Below, in pieces: positions 47,340 to 60,300 of a stretch of 64,000 nucleotides of DNA. The number at the start of each line of letters is the position of its first letter. The first letter of the stretch is position 1. The translations under genes and the position numbers were made by a program. This DNA is from Cannabis sativa. Its lineage: Eukaryota; Streptophyta; Magnoliopsida; Rosales; Cannabaceae. The notes beneath the pieces are model-generated. The model did not search any database. It saw only the letters and a list, made by a program, of their open reading frames with translations, and was not told the DNA's origin. The stretch spans positions 12,922,041-12,986,040 of the forward strand of contig NC_083606.1 in assembly GCF_029168945.1 (NCBI RefSeq), in the 5' to 3' direction.

Positions 47340-49207
47340 AAACTTGTTATTTTTGATAATATACTTCTGGCTCAGGAAGTTGTACATGCTATTAACAATA
47401 GGAAAAAAGGAAAATTAGGTTGGGCTGCACTTAAACTTGATATGGCCAAGGCCTTTGATAGGGTTGAATGGCACTTTTTACACAGTCTTATGTCCCATTA
47501 CAATTTTCCCCAACGATTTGTGTCTCTTATTATGAGGTGTATTTCTACTACTCAAATTTCTTTTTTAATTAATGGTAGTGTTACTGGTAGTGTTCAACCT
47601 ACTAGGGGTCTTAGACAGGGGGATCCTCTCTCCCCTTACTTGTTTATTTTGTGTGCTGAGGGATTATCTTCTTTGCTTAGGTTCCATCAGGCTAGATAGC
47701 ATTTGAAGGGTATTTCTATTTCTCGTAGGGCTCCTTCTTTGACTCATTTGTTTTTTGCTGATGATAGTCTTATTTTTTGCACTGCTACTCGTGAGTCTTG
47801 TGATGCTTTAACTGGAATTTTTGATATTTATACTAAAGCTTCTGGTCAGGTTATTAATTTTAATAAATCTTCTATTCTGTTTTCTCCTAATGTTACTGCT
47901 CAGGATAAAAATCTTTTCCTTACTAATCTTAATTTACAGGATAAACCTTTTATTAGTAAGTACTTAGGTTTACCTCAATGTCTTGATAGATCTAAGTATC
48001 ACTCTTTTTCTTTTCTTAAAGACCGAGTTTCTTCTGTTCTTCAATCCTGGCATTCTAAGTGTTTTTCTAAGGCTGGGAAGGAGGTCCTTCTTAAAGCAGT
48101 CATTCAAGCTATTCCTGCTTATGCAATGGCTTGTTTTAGGTTGCCTGTTAAACTTTGCAGGGAAATTGAGGGTGTAATGGCCAGATTTTGGTGGGGTTCT
48201 TCAGGAGATTCTAGGAAAATTCATTGGAAAAATTGGCAATCTCTCTGTCGTTCCAAGTTTGTAGGGGGTTTGGGGTCTCTTATTCATTTTAATCAAGCTA
48301 TGCTTGCTAAGCAAGCTTGGCGTATTTTCACTCAGCCTGATTCTTTATTGAGTTTAACTCTTAAGGCTAGGTATTTCCCCAATTCCTCTATTCTTGAGGC
48401 TAAACTTGGCTATAACCCTTCTTTCTCTTGGAGGAGTATCCTTTGGGGTAGAGATTTGTTGGTTTCTGGTCTGGTATGGAAAGTGGGTAATGGGGAGACT
48501 ATTGATACTTTAAAAGATCATTGGATCCCTACTTCTAGGTATAAACAGACCCTTTGTGACCTGGACCATCAGTAGTCGAAACTTTCTTATTTTATTGACC
48601 CTTTGGGGTCTTGGAATATGGATAGACTTCGATCTTGCTTTGATGATTCTACTATCAATGACATCCTAAATGTTCCTTTTTCTGGACTTGAGGGTAAAGA
48701 CGAGCAAATTTGGGGGAGGGAGAGTTCGGGGCTTTTCTTTGTTAAATCTGCTTATCACTTAGCTCTTCAATCTCGAGATATCCCTTCTACTTCCTCTTTA
48801 TTTGATATGAAATCTTTCTGGGCAAGAATTTGGCATGCTAACATTCCTCCTAAGGTTAAACATTTTGTGTGGAGAATTGTTTCTAATTCAGTGCCGGTTG
48901 CTGTTTTACTCTACCAACGCCACATTATTTCTTCTCCTTTATGTCCTCTGTGTAATAACTCCCCAGAAACTGTTATGCATGCTTTGCTAGAGTGCTCTAG
49001 AGCTCGGAAAGCTTGGAAGGCTTCTGATTTTGCTCAGTTTTATTTACAAAATAACCATTTGGATATTATGCATTTTCTCTCTAATGTGTTCTCAAGTTTA
49101 GATAAAGGTTCTGCAGATTTATTGATGTGTTTTATGTGGACCATTTGGAATTAAAGGAATAATGTGTTTTTTAATAGATTTGCTCTTCATCCAAAGGATA
49201 TGTTGCT
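47340..49207 (+). pseudogene. LINE (non-LTR retrotransposon) reverse transcriptase fragment
   Basis: A 5'-truncated LINE ORF2. RT motifs in order: DNILLAQEVVH at about 47355, KLDMAKAFDRVEWHFL, GLRQGDPLSPYLFILC and the catalytic FADDSLIF (about 47754-47777). Next come the RT connection region with YLGLPQ and a C-terminal zf-RVT domain (WHANIPPKVKHFVWR, CPLCNN...H...C). The frame is one continuous reading interrupted only by single stops: TAG 47697-47699, TAG 48573-48575 and TAA 49152-49154. The endonuclease domain, 5' part and poly(A) tail are absent. It abuts the ubinuclein 5' flank on the left and a copia remnant on the right. Confidence 0.92.
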
Positions 49208-49454
49208 TGCATCACTCATCTGAAAGGAGGGTACATTAAAGGAGATAGAATTAAACATATTTCACAAAAATTCTTCTTTACACACAACCTTCAAGAAAAT
49301 GGTAATATTGATGTTCAGTAAATTCGATCAAGTAATAATCTTGCGGACTTATTTATGAAATCATTATCAAAATCAACATTCAAGAAGATAGTTCACAAGA
49401 TTGGAATACGTCAATTAAAATATCTCAAAGAATACCAAAATGAGGGGGAGTAAT
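49208..49454 (+). pseudogene. Tail of a second copia lineage: RNase H C-terminus
   Basis: Translates to LKGGYIKGDRIKHISQKFF then, after one stop, IRSSNNLADLFMKSLSKSTF, the typical end of a copia RNase H. It ends in a purine-rich GAGGGGGAG at about 49442-49450, the polypurine tract. This lineage differs from the 1.9-kb-LTR family: its RNase H tail (SNNLADLF...) is unlike that at 17400-17484. Confidence 0.8.
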
Positions 49455-49800
49455 TTCATATTGCACTATTTTTCCCTTGACCGAGTTTTGTCCCACTCAG
49501 TTTTTTGGGTAAAATTTTTAACGAGACAGCTATTATAAACATATAAGAAGGAGTCTTATAAATAATAACTATTTGTGGATATCCAAATCTTAATTACTAT
49601 TTCTTTTCTTTAATTTTTTAATCTATGACTCACATATTTTATAAATAGGAGATCAATCCATTAAAATAACACGCTCAAAAAAATTTATTTTTTCTTTATT
49701 TTCTTTCTTTAAATAATATTATTCTATAATAATATATATTTTTTAATCCTATTTTATTATATCCTAATTTCCATTTCCATTTTACCAAATTGATTTTTTT
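49452..49800 (+). repeat. LTR relic following the copia RNase H tail
   Basis: Starts just after the polypurine tract, with TA in place of TG, and contains features usual for this LTR type: a TTTGTCCCACTCAG block, a TATA-like TATAAATAG at about 49640, then A/T-rich sequence. The right edge is unclear. It lies directly upstream of the TOC90 transcript-like region. Confidence 0.55.
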
Positions 49801-49899
49801 TTTTTTTCCAAAAGATTTTGTTTTGCTCAGTTTTTTAATAATATATATTTTTTCTTTATTGATTGTTGATATTCAATTTAGCTATCCTCCACGTGGCAT

Positions 49900-51034
49900 T
49901 ACAAAGAGAACAAGAAACCGTGGTCGGTGAGCACTTGATTCTCACTCACACCATCGGGTCGGATCGTTCCCAGTTTGGGTTTGAGATTCGGGTTCGGTTT
50001 CGTTTATCAAAAATCCCTCTTGCCTTTCTTTTTCTTTTTCTTTGAAAAAAAAAAAAAAAAATCGCTGTTGTCTTATCTCTCTCTAATCTCTATCCTTGAT
50101 CTTGGTCTGGTTCTTCGTTTTCTTCCTCAGCCTCACAACTTTCTCGCTCTTCGTTTTCACCGACCACCAACACACATTCACTTCCAGACTTTCAACAACT
50201 TCCGATTTCATCTAAATTTCAATTGGGATTTCCATGTTCTAATTCTTATAACTTTTCTTTAATCAAATTATAAATTATGGTTTCCAATGTTTGTTCGGTT
50301 TAGAGGAATAGCTTCCAGCTTGGATTGATTTCGGCTTAATTTGTTCCTTTCTAGGTAAACCCTCTCTTCTTTAAAATATATTATATTTATACACATACTC
50401 GTATTTCACTCTATTGCACAGAAACAATCGCAAAATTTAAAGACTCGAGGAAATTGTTTGGGCTTCTTATTTTGCTGGGAGATTTTTATTGCTTCAAAAC
50501 AAAATAATTTTCTTTATTAATTAGAATGGTTTTATGGCTCTGCTCAGTTCAGTATAAAACAATTATCTTTTTTGGTGTTGGTTTTAGGGGGTTATGATTA
50601 TCTTTGGAAGTAGATTAATTTTTACATTATGTACCAATCAAATTGTAATATTATACCAAACTGTAGAATTAGCTTGCATGAGCATCTAGGTATAGCTGAA
50701 ATTATTTCATTATCTTAACTAAGAGCCGTAAATGCAATGCCTAACTTGCCTAATATCATTAATATGCATTTCAAGCTACCTTTTTTCTTTTCTTAAAGAT
50801 TAATTGTCGGGTTTAAAATTTCTAACTGTTTTATGAAAGTTTGTTTTTATTCAAAATTGGTATTTTAAACCTACTGAGTGTGTAGTGTACCATGTTGATG
50901 TTGTTTTTTATTCTGATGTTTGGGACTATACAGGTTTATCTTTTTGTTACTTTCTGTTTTCTTTATACTCCTTTTGAAAAGATTTAGCTCAGTAATTGTT
51001 TTATTTGCTAATATTTGAAATTTTTCTCAGAAAG
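49900..51034 (+). promoter_or_regulatory. Probable TOC90 5' UTR with a UTR intron
   Basis: Transcript-like sequence at about 49930-50354, an intron with donor GTAAACC at 50355 and acceptor TTTCTCAG ending at 51030, then four bases before the ATG. There is an A-run at about 50046-50060. The exact transcription start cannot be read. Confidence 0.5.
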
Positions 51035-54000
51035 ATGAAGAGTGTTCGGGAATGGTTTTTTTCTCAGATAGTATCCAAGTCAGTGGTCTCTTCTAGACCA
51101 CTATCAGGTAGTGACAGTTTCTTTGATGAGGAACCTGTTGAAGAAGAGCTTGATGACCGAGGTATTGCACAATTGTTAACCTTCTGCTTGTGAGTTTTTT
51201 TGACTGGATTAGTGAACAGCAGATGGTTTCCTACTGAAGATTTTACTATTTATTTATTTTTATTTTATTTTAGTGAGGTGAGGGAAGGAGTGAGAGAGGC
51301 TTTAGGAAAGAAATTTAGAAACGATGCAGACCTAGTTTACCTTTTATTGCTTTCTTTTCTAAAACTTGGGCAAAGTAATTTTGAGCATGGTTGGAAGTGA
51401 CTATCTATCATTGACTGGAGTTAAAAATAACTCACATAAGATAATTTTGTGCGGATGTATTTTAATTGAAATTAACACGGTTGCATAGGGGAATGAAGCT
51501 TTCTCCTAATTTGGATTAGTTTCTTCACTGCAATTTCTTGTACTGTGTTTGGCACTCTTAAATCAATGCTCTGTTTTTTCCCCTCATTTTTACTTGTTTA
51601 ACAAGATATAAAATTATGACATTATATGATGTTTCTCAATGAATCTGCTTTTTCTTACATATGATAATTCATCATCTCTCATAAATATAACTTATCATAT
51701 CAAGAAAAAAAGATGAAGAAAAAGATATACTTAAGGCAAGAGAATTGTTTCGCTTGTTTCTCTTCATTCTGTTCTGTTCCATTGTGATGTAAACTAATAG
51801 TAGCTCTGGGCCAGTTAGAGACTTGGATCTGTTCATGAGTACTTTGCGATTTACTTTGATTATTTTCCTGCACCATTTGGGCCAATTTTCTGTCATCTTC
51901 CGTGAATTTTATTATAGGCATTGTTATTTATCATTAATTGTTTTTTAATTATAATTTGTATTTGATCTCCTTATTCTGTAGGTGAAACTCATTCTTCTAA
52001 TTTAGAGGCAACACCTGTCTCTCATGCGCCATGCTCTTCTAATAGTAATCAAGAAAATCATCCACAGCCCTCAACACCACAACTTGCGATTAATTATTCT
52101 AACAATTTCCCCCATGGTGTCAATGGAAAAAAGTTTGATCCACTGATAAAGATTGAGGACCTTCAAGTTAAGTTTCTGCTTCTTCTCCGCCGGCTTGGGC
52201 TGCCAGAGAACAATCTTCTAGTTGCAAAGGTTCTATATCGAATTCACCTAGCAACTTTGATACGGGCAGAGGAATCAGATCTAAAAAAAGTCTACCATGT
52301 AAGCAACAAGGCCAGAGCTATCGTAGCCGAACGAGAAGCAGCTGGCCTGCCTGAATTGGATTTTCCTATCAAAATACTTACTATTGGAAAAACAGGTGTT
52401 GGCAAGAGTGCTACAATAAATTCTATATTTGATCAGACAAAAACAACGACGGATGCATTTCGACCTGCCACAGACCACATTCAAGAGGTTGTGGGAACTG
52501 TTAATGGAATTAGGATAACCATCATTGATACTCCTGGTCTTTTACCCCCATCTGCAAGTAATGCTAAAAGAAATAAGAAGATCCTACATTCTGTGAAGAG
52601 ATTCATAAGAAAATCCCCACCTGACATAGTATTATACTTTGATCGCTTAGACCTTGTCAGTATGAGCTCTGATGACTTCCCTCTTTTCAAACTTATTACT
52701 GATGTGTTTGGTGCTTCAATTTGGTTCAACACCATTCTTGTCATGACTCATTCTTCCTCTGCACTTCCAGAGGGACCTAATGGTTACCCCATAACCTTTG
52801 AATCTTATGTGTCCCACTACACAGATTTTGTGCAGCAGAATATACAGCAGGCAGTTGCTGACCCAAGGCTTGAAACCCCTGTACTTTTAGTTGAGAACCA
52901 TCCTCAGTGCAAGAAAAATACGATGGGGGAAAAGATTCTTCCAAATGGACAGGTTTGGAGATCACAATTTTTGCTATTATGCATTTGTACTAAAGTTCTC
53001 AGTGATGTCAATGTCATCTTGAAATTGCAAGAGAGTATTGAGCTGGGGCCAGTGAATGCTACTAGGCTACCTTCGCTTCCGCATCTCCTCTCATCGCTCC
53101 TTAGGCATCGTCCGATAGTGAATCCAAGTGGAGGTGACGGTGAGATTGACGAAAGCCTAATCTTTGATGCCGAGGAAGAAGATGAGTATGACCAACTGCC
53201 TCCAATCCGCATCCTGACAAAATCTCAGTTTGAGAGACTGACTAAGTCACAGAAAAAAGAATATCTTGATGAGTTGGATTATAGAGAGACTCTATATTTG
53301 AAAAAACAATTGAAAGAGGAGTATGTCAAGCAAAGGGAGAGCACGCTTCACATGGGGGAAAAGTTGGCAAATGATGATAATGCAGATAGTCGGCAAGCAT
53401 CCCCAGAAGATGTCTCGCTACCAGATGCGGCATTTCCTCCAAGTTTTGACTCAGATTTCCCTGTGCATAGATACCGCTGCCTTGTTACAAGTGATCCATG
53501 GCTTGTGAGACCAGTCCTTGATCCCCAAGGATGGGATCACGATGTTGGATTTGATGGAGTAAGTGTTGAAGCAGCTATGGCTATAAACCAGGATCTCTTT
53601 GCCTCAGTCAGTGGGCAGATGAGCAAGGACAAGCAGGATTTTAGTATTCAATCTGAGTGCGCTGCATCTTACTCGGGACCTGGGAGAGCTACTTATTCTG
53701 TTGGTCTAGATGTTCAGTCTGCTGGAAAGGATTTGATGTATACAGTCCACAGCAATACAAGGCTTCCAAACTTGTGGCACAACATTGGTGACTGTGGAGT
53801 TTCATTGACCTCCTTTGATAACAAGTATTACATTGGTGCCAAGCTTGGAGATTCCATTTCATTGGGGAAGAGATTGAAATTCTTAGTCAATGCTGGTAGA
53901 ATGAGTGGTCCTGGGCAAGCAGCATATGGTGGGAGCTTTGAAGCTATTATTAGGGGAAGAGACTACCCAGTCAGGAATGACATGGTCAGCCTGACAATGA

Positions 54001-54248
54001 CTCTTCTCTCTTTAAAAAAGGAGATGGTATTGACTGGAAATCTACAGTCTGAGTTTCGACTTAATAGGAACTTGAAATTATCAGTCAACGCCAACATGAA
54101 TAGTCAGAAAATGGGGAGGATTAGCGTCAAAACAAGTAGTGCAGAACATTTGCAAATTGCGCTAATTGCAGCTTTTACTCTCGTCAAAACCTTGTCTCGA
54201 AGAAGAAAAGGAACTGAAAGCTCAAGAGAGGAAGAAATTGAGAGCTGA
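51035..54248 (+). CDS. TOC90: Translocase of chloroplast 90-like import receptor GTPase
   Basis: Member of the TOC159/TOC90 family: outer-envelope GTPases that recognise transit peptides of preproteins and pass them to TOC75 together with TOC34/33 (family knowledge). Exons 51035-51161 and 51982-54248 give 797 residues, close to the length recalled for Arabidopsis TOC90. The N-terminus (MKSVREWFFSQ, SSRPLSGSDSFF) is TOC90-like, and there is no long acidic A domain, unlike TOC159/132/120. GTPase domain: P-loop GKTGVGKS at 178-185, DTPG at 225-228, THSS at about 298-301 and ENHPQCK further on. An acidic patch (DAEEEDEYDQ) leads into the C-terminal M domain (RYRCLVTSDPW, GWDHDVGFDGV, then beta-rich repeats). 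It ends in a basic KTLSRRRKG tail. No break is seen; the gene looks functional. Confidence 0.94.
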
Positions 54249-55540
54249 TGGAAATTCCATTCCTTATTTGGTACCGAAGTATTTTTGTTTCAAGTGGGCA
54301 GTAGCCATCTTATTGACAGAGAGCCGAGTTCGGGTGTTTTTTTCTATCAAGGAGGAGGCAAGACTGGGAGATTATCATTCCCATTGTTCCATGCTCCAAC
54401 TTCTCTCGAGACATCTTAAATGAGATTGAAGACAACTTCACTGGAAAATGCAATGATGCTGCCGAGTGGCGTGATCATTTTTGGTCCATATGACCACAAA
54501 TTCAAGTTCAGTTTCTTTCTTCTGAGGGTCCAGTTGACAGCCATCTTTTTTCGCTTTGATATAATATATATTTTCAAAGTAAATGAGGCAAAAAAGTGTA
54601 CAGTGAATCATGGAGATGAATTTTCATTTTGATAGCAAGGTAAATCTAAATAATAGTAAATCATAATTTGAATGAATGATGTTTGTTTAGCTTCTTCGTG
54701 TTGTTGCTAAGCAATAAGGTATAGTTGGAATATTATTACTCAAGATTGTTCTCCATTTCACCTTTCTTTGATTGGCACAACCATTGATTATGCTGAAAGA
54801 TTTCTCCATGACATAGATTAGTGAGTGACTTGTCGAAATGTGCTCGTTTCTAGAATTAGAAATTGTACATTTGTTCTATTTACTTTTGTGGTGTTTACTA
54901 GAAACAAATGATTTATTCCTTGAAGCCATGAATAAATAGAATTGCAACTGCACCACATAGACTTTAGAATAGCATAAATTGCATCGCAAAAATAGGACGA
55001 AGTGCGGTGTGACCGATTTACCCTAATAGCCAACTAATTTAATAAAATATTCAGACAAAATTAAAATACAAAATACAGTAGAAATGCATTCAACTGAAAG
55101 CATTCCAACAAAACAACAAAAACAATAGCAATATAGATTCTTGTATAGGGTGTGCTGGTTGTATTATAGGATTGCTTTCAGTTTTCCAGATAGAAACATT
55201 AATACTTTTGGTGGGTGTAAGATGCGCTCAGGATTACATTACCTCTCAAAAGGGTTTTCTTAGATTTGTTATTGGGTTTTTTTTCTTCATAAATATGGGG
55301 AAAATGAATGTAGTTTGCTTTTATATGGCATAAGTAATGCAAAAGATATAGAATTAAAAAATAATTAAAGTTTAAAATATAATTTTTTTTTTTAAAAAAA
55401 CTATAAATAAATTTAATAAAACTTAGTCGATTTTTTTTTTTGGAGAAGACACTGGTATTGAAAAATTCGTTGAAAAAATTATTGAAAAAGTTAACGGAAT
55501 TGTGTCATCATTAGAAAAATCACTGAAGTTAGATGTCTTA
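54249..55540. other. TOC90 3' region and spacer
   Basis: Probable 3' UTR to about 54650, then an AT-rich spacer; no gene supported. Confidence 0.4.
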
Positions 55541-55549
55541 AATATAAAT

Positions 55550-56210
55550 GAAAATAGAACCAGTTATAGAATTTAATAACTCAATAATTAAAATAAGTAA
55601 CACGCAATAATTCAAGTCGGTTATAATTAAAATAGAACTGGTTCTATGAAAACAAACAGAATAACTCAAACCAGTTATAATTATAAAACAAAGGAAATCA
55701 GTTTCTAAAATACTAAAACATAAATTAAAAATAAAAACGAGTTCCACAACAAAACACATAATACCTCATAAACCGGTTATAATTAAAAAAAAATATGTAT
55801 CAATTCTAAAAATACTAAGACATAAATATAAACTGATCTGGTTATATTAAGATAAATAAAAATAAAGAACACACAATAACTCAAAATATAAGATAAAGAA
55901 TCCGATTATATTTATCAACTAGTTAAAAATTTGAGATGAAGAAACTAGTTCCGTAAAGCAATGAAGATAAAAACTTACACACAAAAATCAGTTAAACAAA
56001 ATAAATAAGTCAAAAAAAGGTTCTTTAAATTATCTAAATTAAAAATTAGTTCCTGAAATAACTAAATTAAAAACTAGTTCCTTAAATCAATTAAATCAAA
56101 AACTAATTTTTGAAGTAAATAATTCAAGAACCGTTTTCTAAAATTACTTAAACAAAAAATCAGTTGAGACATAAATTAAAATAGAACTGGTTTCACAACA
56201 AAATGATTTA
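55550..56210. repeat. AT-rich degenerate tandem repeat
   Basis: Recurring units such as ACCAGTTATAATTAAAATAG and AACTGGTTC occur at irregular spacing of roughly 80-100 bases (near 55558, 55615, 55670, 55770 and 55840), followed by shorter AACTAGTTCCTTAAAT units at about 56045-56120. Orientation alternates in part. It resembles the subterminal repeat array of a transposon, but no terminal repeat was confirmed. Confidence 0.5.
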
Positions 56211-56569
56211 ATTACACACAAAGTTTAATCATCAACACATTTGATTGAATTGGATACCTTAGGTTGAAAAATCTTCTAAGTATGATCCCAAAAAATACAC
56301 ATGTTTTACCCAAATTTCGGCTAATAATGAGAAGCTGACACATGTACCAGGGAAGGAATACGAATCAGCCAAAGCAGTGTATATTGTTAAATGCACATTA
56401 AATAACTCGCCTCAAGAATTACACTTGATAGAAATATTTGAACTCACTACCACATAGACAAAAGCGAAATAAAAATAATAACTATTAACGAATAAGATAG
56501 GCGAGACAACAAGTCCATCTCGGAATGAATAATATACATAATGAAAGTTGTTCAAGATGAGTAAACAAA

Positions 56570-56685
56570 GAGCTTGTAGCTCATTGACCCACATACTCAT
56601 GAGTAGGAGCTTGTAATTTATTGACCCACATATATGTAAGAGCTTGCAGCTAATTGACCCACATACTCGTGAGTATGTTCAAAGA
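56570..56685. repeat. Three-copy tandem repeat, about 40-bp unit
   Basis: Units beginning GAGCTTGTAGCTCATTGACC, GAGCTTGTAATTTATTGACC and GAGCTTGCAGCTAATTGACC, each followed by CACATA. They lie in the presumed LTR or flank of the gypsy element to the right. Confidence 0.7.
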
Positions 56686-56999
56686 GTGATAATAACATAC
56701 ATTTATCTCGCTCTTTATGCATTGAAGTAACCGCCTCGCTAATACCTACCAAAATTGCAAAAGAGAACCGCGATAAATGTTGTATCTCTGCACTTTGTAT
56801 TTTTTTCTACAAAGATGGTAAAGAAGGATAATATATACTTGAGAAGAATCATCCAATACAATCAGCATAACTGTTTATGGATAAAGACAAAAGAGCAATT
56901 GAGCAATTATTTAATATTATCCCATATGCATAATAATGAAATGTGGGAAATGTCTACGTTTCATGATCAGTTATGAATGAATAAGATCTCAAGGGAATA

Positions 57000-57355
57000 A
57001 TTGTCACCCTACACATCTATAAATACAAACAAGATCTAGGGTAAAGGGGACGACAAATCTAGAGAGAAAAATCAAGATATTATTATTACTGATATTATTG
57101 TATTTTGTATTCTAAATATTATCCCTAATAAGATGGACTCGTGGACTATGAAGAATTAACTTCAAAACCACGTTAAAAACTTTCTGTTGTTCATTTATTG
57201 CTATAATTAATTTAATAGTTCATTTATTACAAAAAGACTAATATCTTTGGTTAACGAAAAATTCGTGATAATAGTTTGGTGCTTTCATTGAGAGCCTTTG
57301 TAGTAAAAACTCAAAAAATACCCTCCTCACAGACAACAACTCGAAATTTGTACTT
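57000..57355 (+). other. Probable 3' end of gypsy 5' LTR and primer region
   Basis: TGGACTCGTGGACTATGAAG, CCACGTTAAAAAC, GAAAAATTCGTGATA and then TTTGGTGCTTTCATTGAGAG at about 57269 are in the order usual for the R/U5 end and leader of plant Tat-type gypsy elements. The LTR start was not found. Confidence 0.5.
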
Positions 57356-60300
57356 ATGGCGGACGATACTCAGCGTAATGAAGAGAATCCACTAGAGGAG
57401 CCAACCTGTCACCCTGGAAAGGAACCTCAGGATTTGTAGAGAACCAACACAACTGAAACTCCTAGTTCTGGAAGGAATGATGGAGATTTCAACCCAACTG
57501 GTGAATAAATTCTAGAAAGGTGAAGCGAAGATGCCTATGATCCAACAAGATATGTCCCACTGGTGGAACTAGAAAATAAGAAACTTCGATAATGCCTGGC
57601 TAAGTTAAACCGGAGGAATGTCCAGTTAAAACGATAAGCAGCGACAGCCAAGGTTGCATAGGGAGCCACTCCTCAAACTCAACCTGATCCATCTGTAAGA
57701 CGATCATGGGGAAGGCCCCAAGGTGCTAGGACCAGAAGACAAGAAAACAATCAAGGGAACCCCACAAACACTTCGGAAGAACAACCTAAAAATGTGAGGG
57801 ATATCCCAATGGATAGAGAAAACCCGTAAACACTAGAAATACGAGAAATCAAGAGGCTCGACGTGACATTCTGAGAACTTCCCGTGAATTCGCAAACCAA
57901 GAAAATGAACAACTTGATATACCGGAGTCATCTCGCATGAATGTGAATGCCAGGTAGGCGCGACCTAAAAAACCAAGAAATTCTGCAGCATGACATGAGA
58001 AATGCTAGAAATCAACTTGGAACAGGTCAACCCCAAGGCATTTGCAAAGGCCTGCTCGCAACGATAGAGACAGTGCACACACTTGTTGGAAATTATTTTA
58101 CCAGGATCTAGATTTACTAACAAGTATGTTTCATTAACATCCTAATATGAATTCTAAAACAATGAAATAAACACATATAAAGTTTAGTAAACCTTACATT
58201 GGGTGCAGCGGAATATAATAACTCCTTCCGTTCAGATCTCTAGCCCTTGATTCCTTTCTGTAGCAGAGCATCACCAAGATCTAAACCTGGATCTCTTTCT
58301 CTCCTTCCTTTGATGCTGATTCTCCTTCTTGTTGTTTGGAATCTCCTACAGTCTTACACACTATGATTGAGATACCACTTGATGTGTGTGGGCACTCACT
58401 CATTCACTAATGGCTGGAATTATTTAGTGTGAAGAAAGGCTTAGTGTTTCGAATTGAAGAAGAAAGAAGAAGGAAGAGGTCTCATCTAGGTTTTTAGCTT
58501 TTCAGGCATTAGTTGGATAATGAGACCATAACCTTCCTTTTATACTATTCTTTAATAGGGTTAGGGTTGAATTAAATGGATTAAAAAAGAATAAAATATT
58601 GGGCAATAAATCACTCTTGTCCGTACACTTAAGTGAGCCAATCTCTAGTTACAATTTTACCATTTTATTTCAACTACTTATTCTTCTTTTCAATAATACC
58701 ATATTTTCCATTTCAACGTTATAAATGCCAAACTATTTATTTAATAATTAAAATAACTATCAAATAAAAATTGTCATTTATAATATTTATTAATTAGACT
58801 CCATAAAGTCTCTTAATTAACAAATAAACCCCAAAACACTATTTCTTCACAATCAAGCCATAACATAGTGAAAATTCATAAACTAGACATAGTCTAACTT
58901 TAGAATTATAATTGATTAATCAAAATCAATTAACTAAGTCTTACAAGCAGTATGGTCTCAACTAGTATGGGGACCATGGGTCTATATATCCGAGCTTCCA
59001 ATAAGCAGATCAAGAATTTATATCTTAAATTCACTGACTTATTAATTCTTCGTTGAATCCACGCATAGAACTTAGAATTACACTCTCAGTATATAGAACG
59101 CTCTATATGTTCCACCATATAGACACATCATTAGTTATCCATTGTTATAATCCTAATTTGATTAATGATCCTCTATATAGATGATCTACACTGTAAAGGG
59201 ATTAGATTACCGTAACACCCTACAATGTATTTTATCCTTAAAACACTTAACCCCGTATAAATGATATTTCAGCTAAGTGAAATGAGTACTCCATCATTTA
59301 TTTTCGTTTGGTAGCTCGAAGGAAATCATCCTTTACTTTCTATTTGTCAGATAGAAGCTATAAATTCCATATTTATGTTAGCGCTCCCACTCAATTGCAC
59401 TGTCATGTTCCCAAAATGTACGTATCACCCTGACCCAAAAGTAGGCTTAACTAACAAATCAAAGAACATGTATAATACTCTTGAGATCGAACCTAAACAT
59501 ATCAGGATTAAGATCATTTGATCTAGGATCAATAGGTGATATTGAATTGAATAGATATTACGGTAAATTTAATATATCTAATCAAAGTTCAATATCGGCC
59601 CCTTCCGATGTATACTCCATACATCCGATACTGGTAAACTTTGCCAATGCCCTGGAAAGGACATAACACTTATCCAAGGTGCAAGAATACCTATCGCTGA
59701 TTATCATGTCAGTCTAAATCCAGTGTTCTAACAAATCAGGGAATAAACTTTTGAATATATAATTAAGATTATATTCCAGTGTGCTGACAACACTATAATC
59801 ATTAACAAATTGATATGTTCTGGACTTAAATAGAATTCATACATTATATACATAATCATGAAATAAATCATGTGAACCATGCAACATTAAATGTTATTTC
59901 TGATCTTTATTAATAAGTAAATCTGATTATATTGAAATGAGTTTTATTTAGGGCATAAAACCCAACAACACTTACTTGAGTAGGGGTCGTGTGTCAAATC
60001 TCTTCCAAAAGAGAAGGCTGATGCAAGAAGAGTCACATGAGACTGGCTCAAGTACGAATCCAACTGGATCAAGGTCAAGGACCCACAAGCACAGTAGATT
60101 AACCAGAGCTCATGCCTGTGATAGGAAGACACGAGACGAAGGTGGATCACAGTGTTATTATAATGACCAAGAAAGTATAAGTAACTCTCGCAGTTACCAA
60201 TCTAAAATTTACTCAGGACAAGATCCGAGAGTAATTATAATCAAATACATCGTGATCCTGATCTCCGCAAATAGTTAAACCAAAGACAACCTAACCTACG

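Noticed and set aside
47160..47345. Target duplication for a ubinuclein retrocopy
   Set aside because: Compared with 44595-44619 beside the T-run; only weak T-rich similarity, so no duplication is claimed.
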